Of a stretch of DNA of 64,000 nt, positions 45,377-54,040 are shown piece by piece. This DNA is from Acidipila sp. EB88 (GTDB taxonomy: Bacteria; Acidobacteriota; Terriglobia; Terriglobales; Acidobacteriaceae). Position 1 is the stretch's first letter. Each line of letters starts with the position of its first letter. The notes below the pieces were generated by a model. The model searched no databases, had not been told where the DNA came from, and saw nothing but the letters and a program-made list of their open reading frames with translations. The stretch spans positions 4,154,001 to 4,218,000 of the forward strand of contig NZ_QWEV01000005.1 of the NCBI RefSeq assembly GCF_003858395.1, in the 5' to 3' direction. The position numbers were made by a program, and so were the translations under genes.

Positions 45377-46558
45377 ATGACAAGTCTTTCCAGCTTTGTT
45401 GATCTGCCCTTGGATGAGCAGCAGGCACGTGGATTGCAGTTCACCCCACGGGAGATCGCGCAGCAGCCCGACACGTGGCTGACTACTGTCCGGATCTTTC
45501 AGGAAGAGCAGGCGCGCATCTGCCGGTTTCTTGAAGAGGTTGGTTTGCTTCAGCCGATTGAGAGCCGCCCCGTGGTCCTGCTGGTAGGTGCGGGCACCTC
45601 GGACTATATCGGGCAGTCGCTTGCTCCGCTGCTTCGTGAAAAGTGGGGCTGCGAAGTAGCGGCATACCCGAGCACGGAGCTGCTGACGAACATGGATGAG
45701 TACATCGTGCCGGGCAGGCAGTATCTTTGGATCTCGTTTTCACGTTCCGGGGACTCGCCCGAAGGCGTCGCGGTGCTTGAGCAGGCACTCGATCGCTACC
45801 CGGAGGTCGCGCACCTCGTGGTGACCTGCAATGCCGACGCGCGCATGGCGTCCATCACCCGCGAAGCAACGCGGGCATGCGTCGTCGTACTTGATGACGC
45901 GGTCAACGATCGCAGCCTGGCCATGACCAGTTCCTTCACCAACATGATCGTCATGGGCCAGTGTCTGGCGCATGCCTGGGCGACAGAAGAGTATGTCTCG
46001 CTTATGGGCCATCTCGTAGCTGCAGGCCGCGACTTCCTCCATACCGCCGCAGACGAAGCAGAGAGTGTTTCCGCGCAGGGCCTGCCGCGCGCATGCTTTG
46101 TCGGCTCCGGGGCCCTGGCCGGTGTGGCCAAGGAAGCAGCACTCAAGGTGCTGGAGATGACAGCCGGCGACGTCAAGACCATGGCAGAGACGGTGCTGGG
46201 TTTGCGACACGGCCCTATGGCAGCGCTCGACACAGAGACGCTCTTCATCTGCTTTGCTTCGAGCGACGAACGCAGACAGCGTTACGCTGCCGACCTGATG
46301 TACGAGATCAGCGCGAAACAGATCACCGGGCGCCGCATCGTGGTCGGGCCGCATGCTGCCAAGGCGCTATTCGCCGCATCCTGCGACCGGTACCTTGCCG
46401 TGCCGGATGGCATCGCGGATGGCTATCGCCCAATCCTCGACGTGATGTTTGGTCAACTTCTCGGGCTATACTCCTCGATCGCGCGCAAGATGAAGCCGGA
46501 CGCGCCCAGTCCGGGAGGCGTAATCAACCGGGTTGTGCAGGAATTCAGGATCTACTAG
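45377..46558 (+). CDS. agaS: AgaS-type SIS-domain sugar-phosphate isomerase/deaminase
   Basis: A 393-residue protein with two SIS domains. SIS 1: VVLLVGAGTSDYIGQSLAPL, then SFSRSGDSPEGVAVLEQAL. SIS 2: CFVGSGALAGVAKEAALKVL, EMTAGDVKTMAETVLGLRHG. The order and the ALKVLEMTAG-VLGLRHGP segment match AgaS, which converts galactosamine-6-phosphate to tagatose-6-phosphate with loss of ammonia, rather than GlmS (no glutaminase domain). The kbaZ gene starts 10 bp after the stop, and an AgaR-like regulator follows, as in enteric aga clusters. The in-vivo substrate here is inferred. Confidence 0.9.
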   Translation: MTSLSSFVDLPLDEQQARGLQFTPREIAQQPDTWLTTVRIFQEEQARICRFLEEVGLLQPIESRPVVLLVGAGTSDYIGQSLAPLLREKWGCEVAAYPSTELLTNMDEYIVPGRQYLWISFSRSGDSPEGVAVLEQALDRYPEVAHLVVTCNADARMASITREATRACVVVLDDAVNDRSLAMTSSFTNMIVMGQCLAHAWATEEYVSLMGHLVAAGRDFLHTAADEAESVSAQGLPRACFVGSGALAGVAKEAALKVLEMTAGDVKTMAETVLGLRHGPMAALDTETLFICFASSDERRQRYAADLMYEISAKQITGRRIVVGPHAAKALFAASCDRYLAVPDGIADGYRPILDVMFGQLLGLYSSIARKMKPDAPSPGGVINRVVQEFRIY

Positions 46559-46568
46559 GCAGGTTTGC

Positions 46569-47855
46569 ATGGCGCATCTGGAACATCCGTTGCAGCAGCT
46601 CCTCTCCCTGCGCAGGCAGGGCATCGCATCCGGCATTTACTCCGTATGTTCGGCGCACCCATGGGTCATTCGCGCGGCAGCCGAGCAGGCGGCGTCGGAT
46701 GGCTGCCTGCTGCTGATCGAGGCGACCAGCAACCAGGTCAACCAGTTCGGCGGCTACACCGGGATGCAGCCCGCGGCGTTTTGCGACTTCGTGTTCGCGC
46801 AGGTCCGCGCGGCAGGGCTCCCGAAGGAACGGCTGATTCTTGGCGGCGATCACCTCGGACCAAATCCATGGCGAGCGCAACCAGCAGCCGAGGCGATGCA
46901 GCAGGCAAGCATCATGGTGAGCGAGTACGTAAGCGCTGGCTTCACCAAGATCCACCTCGATGCCAGCATGCCGTGCGCCGATGACCGGCAACAACCATCA
47001 GATGCACTTGTGGCCGAGCGTACTGTGATCCTTTGCAAGGCGGCGGAAGCAGCAGCCGCTCCCGGTACGCGCCCGGTATACGTGGTCGGGACTGAAGTAC
47101 CGACACCTGGCGGCGCCACGCACTCGCTGGAGGGACTCCAGGTCACGAGCGAAAATGCGGTTGCTGAAACATTGCGCGTGTACCGGGAGGCATTCGCCGC
47201 CGCGGGGTTGGAGGATGCCTGGTCGCGCGTCATTGCGCTGGTGGTGCAGCCGGGTGTCGAGTTTGACCATGACTCGGTGGTTCACTATGACCGAGCAAAG
47301 GCCACTCCGCTCACCCGGTGGCTGGCGAGACAGCAGGAAGCCATTGTGTTTGAAGCGCACTCCACTGACTATCAGCGGCCAGCTGCGTACAAGGCACTGG
47401 TGGAGGATGGCTTCGCTATTTTGAAAGTCGGGCCGGCACTCACGTTTGCCATGCGCGAGGCACTGTATGCGCTTGAGGATATGGAGAAGCAGCTCCTGCC
47501 GGTGGCGCAGCAATCCCACCTGAGCGATACGGTTGAGGAGACGATGCTTCGCGAACCCGCCGACTGGCAGGCGCATTACCACGGCTCCCTGGCGGAGCAG
47601 CGGCTGCTCCGCCAGTACAGCTACAGCGATCGCGTTCGTTACTATTGGCCGCGGCCTGCGATCGCACATGCGGTGCAAACACTGGTGGCAAACCTTGAGT
47701 CCACCGCCCTTCCTGAAAGCATGCTCAGCCGCTACCTGCCTGCGCAGTATGTGCGGCTGCGAGCCCGCCAGATCGCAGGCGACCCTGTTTCCCTGGTGGT
47801 GGATCGCATCAAGGATGTGCTGCGAGTCTATGCGGCAGCGACACCTGCAGTCTGA
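46569..47855 (+). CDS. kbaZ: KbaZ/GatZ-type tagatose-bisphosphate aldolase-associated protein
   Basis: A 428-residue protein starting at ATG 46569 (MAHLEHPLQQLLSLRRQGIA). The family blocks are clear: GIYSVCSAHPWVIRAAAEQA, LIEATSNQVNQFGGYTGMQP, LGGDHLGPNPWRAQPAAEAM, IHLDASMPCADD, VIGTEVP-like YVVGTEVPTPGGATHSLEGL and FEAHSTDYQRPAAYKALVED. In E. coli KbaZ/GatZ stabilises the catalytic KbaY/GatY subunit; comparative work on aga clusters has suggested a tagatose-6-phosphate kinase role for AgaZ. It is 10 bp from agaS. No KbaY/GatY is in the window. GatZ versus KbaZ cannot be told apart here. Confidence 0.9.
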   Translation: MAHLEHPLQQLLSLRRQGIASGIYSVCSAHPWVIRAAAEQAASDGCLLLIEATSNQVNQFGGYTGMQPAAFCDFVFAQVRAAGLPKERLILGGDHLGPNPWRAQPAAEAMQQASIMVSEYVSAGFTKIHLDASMPCADDRQQPSDALVAERTVILCKAAEAAAAPGTRPVYVVGTEVPTPGGATHSLEGLQVTSENAVAETLRVYREAFAAAGLEDAWSRVIALVVQPGVEFDHDSVVHYDRAKATPLTRWLARQQEAIVFEAHSTDYQRPAAYKALVEDGFAILKVGPALTFAMREALYALEDMEKQLLPVAQQSHLSDTVEETMLREPADWQAHYHGSLAEQRLLRQYSYSDRVRYYWPRPAIAHAVQTLVANLESTALPESMLSRYLPAQYVRLRARQIAGDPVSLVVDRIKDVLRVYAAATPAV

Positions 47856-47958
47856 AGGTGAGTGAGGCAATCTGCTGCACGAATGAGTGCTCCGCATCAT
47901 TGCATCCTGAGTGCTGACTTGGTATCTTCGATTCGGACTTGAGAGGGCGGCGCACAGC

Positions 47959-48795
47959 TTGATCGCACGAAAGAGCACGTCGAAACGCGCACAGCCGACT
48001 CCGCCCCCCGAGATGCCAACCCCTGGCAACCAGATGCTGATCGAAGAGCGCAGGCAGCACATTCTTGCGCTTGCCCATGAGCATGGCCGCGTGCTTATCA
48101 GCGACCTCTCGCGGGACCTCGGCATCTCCCGCATCACCATTCGAAAAGACCTTGAACACTTGCAGGCAAAAGGGGCTTTGCTGCGCACGCATGGCGGCGC
48201 GCTGCTGCCTTCCAATGGCACCATTGCCGATCCATCGCTCAAGCAGAAAGCAGCACGCCACTCGCAGGAGAAGCAGAGGATCGCTGCGGCGGCCGTGACG
48301 TTTGTACGCGAAGGACAATGCGTTTTGCTGGACTCCGGCACAACCACCATGGCGATCGCCACAGCATTGAAGAAGTTTCACAACCTCACGATCCTCACCA
48401 ACGCGCTCAACATTGCAGCGGAGCTGAGTGGTACAGACTTCGATGTCATCCTGACAGGAGGTTCGCTACGAAAGAACTCTGTCTCGCTCGTTGGTCCACT
48501 TGCGGAGGATGTGCTTCGCGACATGCACGCGGACGTTCTGTTTCTTGGCGTGGATGGGTTTGACCTTGAGGTCGGGCTCACGACCCCGAACGTGATGGAG
48601 TCGAGGGTGAACCGCGCCATGGTGAAGGCATCAAAGACGGTGATCGCAGTGTGCGATTCAACCAAGTTCAACCGGCGCAGCTTCTCCAAGATCGTGGACG
48701 CGACTGCCATCCACCACGTCATTACGGATACCAACCTGCCGGATGAAATGGCAGAAGCAATGCGCGCGCTTGACATCAAGGTGACGCTGGTCTAG
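47959..48795 (+). CDS. DeoR-family transcriptional regulator, AgaR-like
   Basis: The N-terminal DeoR HTH is LIEERRQHILALAHEHGRVL, then DLSRDLGISRITIRKDLEHL and the wing RTHGGALLPSN. The C-terminal sugar-phosphate-binding domain has LLDSGTTTMAIATALKK, ILTGGSLRKNSVSLVGP and a conserved DFLFLGVDGF-like block (ADVLFLGVDGFDLEVGLTTP). Start choice is uncertain: GTG 47911, TTG 47959 or ATG 48034, the last giving the canonical DeoR N-terminus. It follows agaS-kbaZ by about 100 bp on the same strand. AgaR repressors are released by GalNAc-6- or GalN-6-phosphate, which is the predicted effector here. The TTTCG elements at four upstream sites are its likely operators. Confidence 0.9.
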   Translation: MIARKSTSKRAQPTPPPEMPTPGNQMLIEERRQHILALAHEHGRVLISDLSRDLGISRITIRKDLEHLQAKGALLRTHGGALLPSNGTIADPSLKQKAARHSQEKQRIAAAAVTFVREGQCVLLDSGTTTMAIATALKKFHNLTILTNALNIAAELSGTDFDVILTGGSLRKNSVSLVGPLAEDVLRDMHADVLFLGVDGFDLEVGLTTPNVMESRVNRAMVKASKTVIAVCDSTKFNRRSFSKIVDATAIHHVITDTNLPDEMAEAMRALDIKVTLV

Positions 48796-48893
48796 TTCTC
48801 AAACTTCGGAGAGGACATCCACTCTTCTGTGGCTGCTTCATCTCGCAGAATCGAACACGGGTTATCGCAACGCTGCAGGGCGTTCTCTGCACC

Positions 48894-49255
48894 CTACTGT
48901 TTCGGAACCGACATCCTCGCGAACTGCGCCATCATGAGGTCGGGAGCAAGCCGGCTCATCAAGCCCGGTACCTTGGTCAGGCCAGGTCGAATCTCATCAT
49001 GACCCGCTTCCATCCCAGCTATCGCCTGTTTGGCGAGGACCTCAACCTTCATTGCCTCTTGCCCCTTCATCTCCCTTTCGAACTGTCCGCGAAACAAGGG
49101 TGTTTCTGTTCCTGGGGGAAGGAGTTCTATCACGCGAACGGACGTGCCTTTCAGCTGGACGCGCAGGCACCGGTGTAGGCGTGCAGTCCTGCTTTTGCCG
49201 CGCTGTATACCGATGAAATCTTAAATGGAATGTTTGCCAAACCCTACCATCACGA
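48894..49255 (-). pseudogene. Decayed short-chain dehydrogenase/reductase (SDR) remnant
   Basis: The last 79 residues (48894-49133) are in frame: IELLPPGTETPLFRGQFERE onward to LMSRLAPDLMMAQFARM, which is the C-terminal substrate loop of an SDR subgroup with the TETPLFR motif. Immediately upstream the catalytic YSAAKAGLHAYT segment is present in another frame (about 49170-49250), separated by a one-base deletion after ACC. Further upstream (VMV, then GLANIPF) is interrupted by stops, and the Rossmann GxxxGxG part is absent. The gene is therefore broken and truncated. Confidence 0.75.
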
Positions 49256-49660
49256 AGATCTTCACTCTGCCCTGCCAACCGCGGGCGAGGAAATGTTGAC
49301 GAGCGTCGGCGTGAAGCGCTCTCACTACGCGAGCTCACCCGCCAGATTGGCGAAAAGTAAGCTGAGAACTGCATAGAGGACATCCTGTCAGGGCTGAAGC
49401 CGAGATGATCCGCGGTACCGCGCGTGTGATGGTCGTCGTCGCATTCGCCTGATCCCGTGAGGAAGGCTCCATGGCGCGAACAGCATTCGGCTTTTCGCTT
49501 TGTGTCCGCTTTCGCACGCGTCGAACACTCACAGGCAAACCACGTTGTGTCAGCAATTTCGCCAGATAAGTCGTGGATGCGATCTGTGTCGACATTCGGT
49601 GTTACAGTTGGTCGCATCGCAGAGGACTGGGAATCGCAGCGAGACCTGGGAGAACAAGCA
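49256..49660. other. Region between SDR remnant and TIGR03435 gene
   Basis: No intact gene. Minus-strand fragments such as FTPTLVNISSPAVG look SDR-like or chance but contain stops. A TTTCG-rich stretch at 49492-49515 (TTTTCGCTTTGTGTCCGCTT, then TCGC) resembles the operator-like elements upstream. Confidence 0.35.
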
Positions 49661-50461
49661 GTGACCAAGCCAGAACGAAGCGCGAGCCATCGTTGTCCAC
49701 GTTCACGCGTACTCCTCGTTTCAGCAGTAGTTTCGGCTTTCCCGTGCGGCTACTCCGCGGTCGCACAATCTCATTCTCCGGCACCGGTCGCTGCTCCTCA
49801 GAGCTTTGAGACCGCGTCTCTGAAGCTAGCTCCCGCCGGCCAAGCCGGGGCTGCTTCCATCTCGCCGTGGGGTACGCATCAGTTCACGGCAGCCAACGTG
49901 TCTCTGGGTGTGTTGCTTTCCATCGCATATGGCGTTGATAGCGCCTATATCACCGGCGTGCCAGGGAAGCTCGAGAGCGCAAGCTACGAAGTGGTGGCCT
50001 CGGCCGCGGGGAACCAAGGCCTGACCTATGAGCAGGTGCACGCTCCACTGCAGAAGCTTTTGGCTGAGCGCCTTCACCTGGTAGTCCATACCACGACGAG
50101 CCAGGTCTCCGGCTACAGGTTGGTTGCCGGCAAGAAAGGAGCGACCCTTGCTCCGGCGCAGGACCAGGGGGAGCAGTACGCCTACATCTTCAAGAACGAG
50201 ATCAAGGCTCACAGCATAACGATGGAAGTGTTTGCCGGCCTTGTTGCCGCGGCTGTGAAGCAGCCTGTGCAGGATGCAACAGGAGTTGAGGGAAAAAACG
50301 ATTTCGATCTGCACTTCAGCAGCCCGGACCAGCCGGACTCAAACCAGCCGTCGATTATGACTGCTCTTGAAGAGCAGTACGGCTTGCGACTTGTTTCCTC
50401 CAAGGTGCCGGTCCTCTCTCTCGTTGTCGACCATGTAGACCTTGTGCCCGCGGCGAACTGA
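49661..50461 (+). CDS. TIGR03435-family secreted protein of soil Acidobacteriota
   Basis: The frame is open from 49457 but a GTG at 49661 follows GGGAGAAC at the right distance and directly precedes a signal peptide (RVLLVSAVVSAFPCGYSAVA), giving 266 residues. The body has the TIGR03435 pattern: FETASLKLAP, GTHQFTAANVSLGVLLSIAY, VVASAAGNQGLTYEQVHAPL, LLAERLHLVVHTTTSQVSGY, DATGVEGKNDFDLHFSS and ALEEQYGLRLVSSKVPVLSL. This family is greatly expanded in soil Acidobacteriota, has no proven function, and is sometimes found next to M56-type sensors. No such partner is seen here. Confidence 0.88.
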   Translation: MTKPERSASHRCPRSRVLLVSAVVSAFPCGYSAVAQSHSPAPVAAPQSFETASLKLAPAGQAGAASISPWGTHQFTAANVSLGVLLSIAYGVDSAYITGVPGKLESASYEVVASAAGNQGLTYEQVHAPLQKLLAERLHLVVHTTTSQVSGYRLVAGKKGATLAPAQDQGEQYAYIFKNEIKAHSITMEVFAGLVAAAVKQPVQDATGVEGKNDFDLHFSSPDQPDSNQPSIMTALEEQYGLRLVSSKVPVLSLVVDHVDLVPAAN

Positions 50462-50780
50462 GTGGCTGTTTGCATGCGTCGAAGGCAACTTTATTCGATA
50501 GGCCGCCCGCATTTGCTTGCCCTTTCGCTCTTAGAAGACATAGATCGTCCCGATGGACAAGGTTGGACCTAAAGCCGTTGAAGTAGAACTGTGCAGCTTT
50601 TCTCTGCGACCAGAAGCGGGCGCTCGCATTGCGAGTGCTCCAAGGCGAACGCGTGTTAAACAGCCAACCGCAACGGTTTTCGCGCGAGCTTCTGAAAAGC
50701 ACGCGCCGTAGACTTTGTTTATAGTTGCGGGTGGCGAGTATACGGCGTGCGTCCTGCCGCAGGTAGAAGGAGTGCCAACA
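50462..50780. other. Intergenic region before the TAT-exported glycosidase
   Basis: No supported gene. A minus-strand frame ending LGPTLSIGTIYVF at 50531 looks like an outer-membrane beta-strand terminus but has no credible upstream part. Confidence 0.3.
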
Positions 50781-52460
50781 TTGAACCGTCGTGACTTTCT
50801 GAGAACAAGTACAGCGGCGTCTGGAGTGCTGCTGCAGCAGCCGTCCAAAGCGTCCGGCCCATTGGCATCGCAAGCAGCAGGGGTGCCTATCCTGCGTGTT
50901 CCAGATCTAGTCACGGCCCGCTATGCCATGACGGATGTCCGCTCGTTGCATCGTACCGGCTCGCAGTGGAGCCTCGGCAAGACGCTGGTGACGACGGATC
51001 CGCGTGGAGCCGCGTCCGGTATTGAGATACCTATTTTGGTCGAAGCAGAGCCGGGGCTGACTTTCCTGCATCTGCGCTGGAAGGGGAAGACCAGCGAGAA
51101 ACTCCTGTGCCTGGGCGATGCTTGGGAGAGAAGTTACGGCGACCTGGAATGGCGCTACACCGCGCCCGAGCGACCGATGCCTTGGTACTTCCTGACTACT
51201 GACGGAGCGACAACAAGCGGGTATGGCGTGCTCACAGGACCCGCTGCGTTTTGCCTATGGCAGAGAGATGCTGAAGGTATTTCCCTGACGCTCGATCTGC
51301 GGAATGGCGGCGACGCCGCTGCGCTTTCGGGACGCCAGTTGCACGCTTGCACGGTCGTGTCCATGCAGGGCGCTGCCGACGAGCCAATCCATATAGTCGC
51401 GGAGCGGTTCTGCCGCTTGATGTGTACCAGCCCGAAGCTACCGAAAGAACCAATCTTTGGGAGCAACGATTGGAACTATGCGTATGGTCAGAACACCGCA
51501 GAGGGCATTCTTCGTGACGCGGATCTCGTAGCCTTTCTTGCAGGTGCCTCCAGCACCTACCGGCCTTACACCGTCATAGACGATGGCTACCAGGACGCCA
51601 CGCGCTTCCCCGACATGGCAGCGCTCGCGCAGCAGATCCGCAAGCGCCGCGTCAAGCCCGGCATCTGGATCCGCCCGCTGCGAGCAGGTTCCGACGCGAA
51701 GCAGTCTCTGCTTCTACCTGCGGCGCGCTTCGGCAAGCACGACGAAGGACCTGCCTTCGACCCCACTCTTCCCGAAGCTTTGACCATCGTCGAGGATACT
51801 GTCCGAACACCCGTGCAGTGGGGGTTTGAACTGATCAAGCACGACTTCAGCACCTGGGAACTCTTCGGCCGCTGGGGCTCGCAGATGGGGGCGCTCGTGA
51901 CTACACCTGGATGGAGCTTTCACGATCGCTCCAGGACCAATGCCGAGATCGTAGGCGACCTCTACCGTGCAATCCGCGGCGCAGCCGGCGACCAAACATT
52001 GATCCTGGGCTGCAACACCATCAGCCACATCGCCGCAGGCATCTTTGAATCACAGCGCATCACGGATGACACAAGCGGTCGCGAATGGGAGAGGACACGT
52101 CGCTTCGGCGTGAATGGCCTGGCTCAGCGGATTGCACAGCATCGAACGTTTTACCATGTCGATCCGGACATTGTTGCGGTCACCCCGCAGGTCCCTTGGG
52201 AGAAAACAAGGCAATGGCTGGATGCTGTAGCACGCAGCGGCACTTCCCTGTTTGTCGCACCGGACCCGGCGGCAATGACGGACGACGCGCGTCGCGCGAT
52301 ACAGGAGGCGTTTGTGCTGGTCCAGAAGTCACGCGGTGGTCAGCCGGAAGATCCAACTTGCTCGCTCGTACCTAATGCCTGGTTATTCAACAATCCTGAA
52401 ACCAAGAAGCGATATGACTGGGTTGGGCCGGAAGGCGCAGGTCCATTTCTTACTGTTTAA
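50781..52460 (+). CDS. TAT-exported clan-D (GH36-like) glycosidase
   Basis: A TTG at 50781 follows AAGGAG with a 9-nt spacer and starts directly at a TAT leader (LNRRDFLRTSTAASGVLLQQ), giving 559 residues. The N-terminal beta-sandwich runs to about residue 230. The barrel then opens EPIFGSNDWNYAYGQNTAEG, followed by TYRPYTVIDDGYQDATRFPD, a KPGIWIRPL strand and ELIKHDFSTWELFG with the probable nucleophile Asp near residue 355. QRITDDTSGREWERTRRFG holds a candidate acid/base Asp. It is the third clan-D-like enzyme in the window and is only distantly similar to the other two. The TAT route suggests folding before export. It may be a melibiase-like alpha-galactosidase. Confidence 0.8.
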   Translation: MNRRDFLRTSTAASGVLLQQPSKASGPLASQAAGVPILRVPDLVTARYAMTDVRSLHRTGSQWSLGKTLVTTDPRGAASGIEIPILVEAEPGLTFLHLRWKGKTSEKLLCLGDAWERSYGDLEWRYTAPERPMPWYFLTTDGATTSGYGVLTGPAAFCLWQRDAEGISLTLDLRNGGDAAALSGRQLHACTVVSMQGAADEPIHIVAERFCRLMCTSPKLPKEPIFGSNDWNYAYGQNTAEGILRDADLVAFLAGASSTYRPYTVIDDGYQDATRFPDMAALAQQIRKRRVKPGIWIRPLRAGSDAKQSLLLPAARFGKHDEGPAFDPTLPEALTIVEDTVRTPVQWGFELIKHDFSTWELFGRWGSQMGALVTTPGWSFHDRSRTNAEIVGDLYRAIRGAAGDQTLILGCNTISHIAAGIFESQRITDDTSGREWERTRRFGVNGLAQRIAQHRTFYHVDPDIVAVTPQVPWEKTRQWLDAVARSGTSLFVAPDPAAMTDDARRAIQEAFVLVQKSRGGQPEDPTCSLVPNAWLFNNPETKKRYDWVGPEGAGPFLTV

Positions 52461-52965
52461 CTACGTGTATTTTCAATTTGTCAGCGGGGTATAACTCGGC
52501 CAAGCACGATGGAAGCGAGTAAGCTGCTGCTGAGTACAGAGCATCGCATCGTCACCTTCTGAGCAGAGGTCATGCACGACGGCGAGATATCCCGCCCTCT
52601 ACGAGTTGTCAGCCAGCGCTCACGTAGATGAGCCGGAACTACAAACCGAGCGATCCCTTTTTTGAACGGCAGCACGAAGAGGCAGCCACGGTGTTCGCGT
52701 TCTCCGACATGGTGCGTCGCTTGAAAGTGCGACTAGGCGCCATGCATGGTCCTACTTATGCTTGCACAACTTACGCCTGGTGCCTTGGGCGCACAGTATA
52801 GGTCTTGCCGAAGCGAGAACGCGTTGCATCGCGAGCGTGCGAAACTGCATACTCCTCCATTGCGTGGTGTCCCATCTTTATGCCGAGAACACCCGGAGAA
52901 AGATCGATGCCCAGTGGCCCCAAACGTACTGCCATAGATTCGCCAAATTCCCCTAGCTTCTGCTC
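52461..52965. other. Scarred intergenic region with short unrecognised frames
   Basis: Plus-strand 52628-52801 encodes 57 residues (MSRNYKPSDPFFERQHEEAA and so on), and minus-strand 52771-52971 encodes 66 residues (KLGEFGESMAVRLGPLGIDL and so on). Neither is recognised and neither has a clear ribosome site. They may be pieces of broken genes. Confidence 0.35.
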
Positions 52966-53175
52966 TTGCATGCTGCTGTTCGCGCACTCGTAGAGACGGT
53001 CGAAAACAGCCAGGAAGCGGAAGAAGCTGCTCCTCCTGGCTCCGGCAACGACCCTGAAGACGTGCTCCTCGACGTGGAGGTGAACGGCTCGCGATACCTG
53101 CTAGTGCGCATGCCTGCATGCTGCGGAGACCGCGTGCGTGTGAGTCCGCGCGAGCAGGCTTGTTTGCGGGCTTGC
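52966..53175 (+). pseudogene. LuxR-type regulator fragment, truncated inside the HTH
   Basis: The frame [36 protein letters not shown] and [14 protein letters not shown] matches the segment just before and at the start of a LuxR-type DNA-binding domain, where SPREQxxxxM opens helix 1. The expected helices after it (PNKTIA-type and recognition helix) are missing: the frame turns into unrelated sequence ([12 protein letters not shown]) at about 53160. The upstream part is also absent. It is therefore an internal fragment. Confidence 0.6.
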
Positions 53176-53217
53176 CTGCATCGCGACGAGCCTTGCGCCA
53201 CTTATCCCCGCAGTGCG

Positions 53218-53616
53218 CAGGCCGCCAAGCATTGCTGCTTCACTTGAGCCCGTGGTGGAGCAGCCGAGCGTGTTAGCGGCGTTGGGCGAGTTCCACAGGT
53301 CGGCCAGCATGTGCACGCAGCGAGATCCAAGCTCCGCCATTTGCGGATACTCGTGCCTGTCGATCATGTTCTTGCCAATGCACTCATCCATGAGCGTGCG
53401 CACCTCAGGCTCCACCCAGGTCTGGCAGAAGGTAGCCAGGTCTTGCTGGGAGATACCGTCGAGCAGCAGCTCGACGTGCACGAGTTGATAGGCGGCTCTA
53501 GAGTCTGTCTCTTCGCGAGAGAAGGAGTACTTCGGCAGTGGATGAGGAAGAGACGCAATTCCAAACGCCTGGTCGCCCAGGTCGGACTGCACCTCTTCTT
53601 TGCTGTGAATCGCCAT
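53218..53616 (-). pseudogene. Glutamate decarboxylase N-terminal fragment
   Basis: About 133 residues match the N-terminus of PLP-dependent glutamate decarboxylase (GadA/B): [60 protein letters not shown] and [10 protein letters not shown]. The match stops abruptly there. The rest of the enzyme (about 330 residues with the PLP Lys) is missing; the frame continues with unrelated residues to 53101. A start ATG and plausible N-terminus remain at 53614-53616. The breakpoint lies within about 50 bp of the LuxR fragment's breakpoint. Confidence 0.8.
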
Positions 53617-54040
53617 CGTCGCCCCTTGGGAGAGCTCCGCTCAAGGGATGCCAGGTTGAGCACAGCAAGCGCATCGCTCTCGCGCGGGGAGCTGATACTA
53701 GCGGACGCTCATGAGCGCGGGTAGTTGCTTGTTCGTGGGACTCGCTGCGCAGCGTAAACATTGCAGCAACGCGGATAATTTCCACGTGCGACCTAGGCAA
53801 CATCGCCATTCTGAACAGCCTTGCGGCTCTGAGAATCGGCACCACGAATACTTGCCGGCAGCGCGACCGTCGCGACCTTCAGCTTGGTTCATCGGCTCCC
53901 GCAGGATCCGAGCTCGAACATCGCCGCTGCTTCTTTCAAAGGAGCCTGTTTCTCCACTGGCTTGGCAAGCGGTTCCGAACTCAGCAAAGTCCAAAGCTCA
54001 GCAGCACGGTGCAAAGCTATGCAGAGCCAAAACCAACAGC
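53617..54040. other. Non-coding region upstream of the gad remnant
   Basis: No frame with family resemblance on either strand. It presumably contained the promoter of the glutamate decarboxylase gene and the end of the MscS unit. Confidence 0.35.

Noticed and set aside
50531..50914. Possible outer-membrane protein end (LGPTLSIGTIYVF) on the minus strand
   Set aside because: Only the last dozen residues look barrel-like. The upstream residues are not amphipathic and no signal peptide or homology is seen.
52771..52971. 66-codon minus-strand frame in the scarred region
   Set aside because: It has no clear ribosome site and no recognised family, so it is recorded only as a possible fragment.
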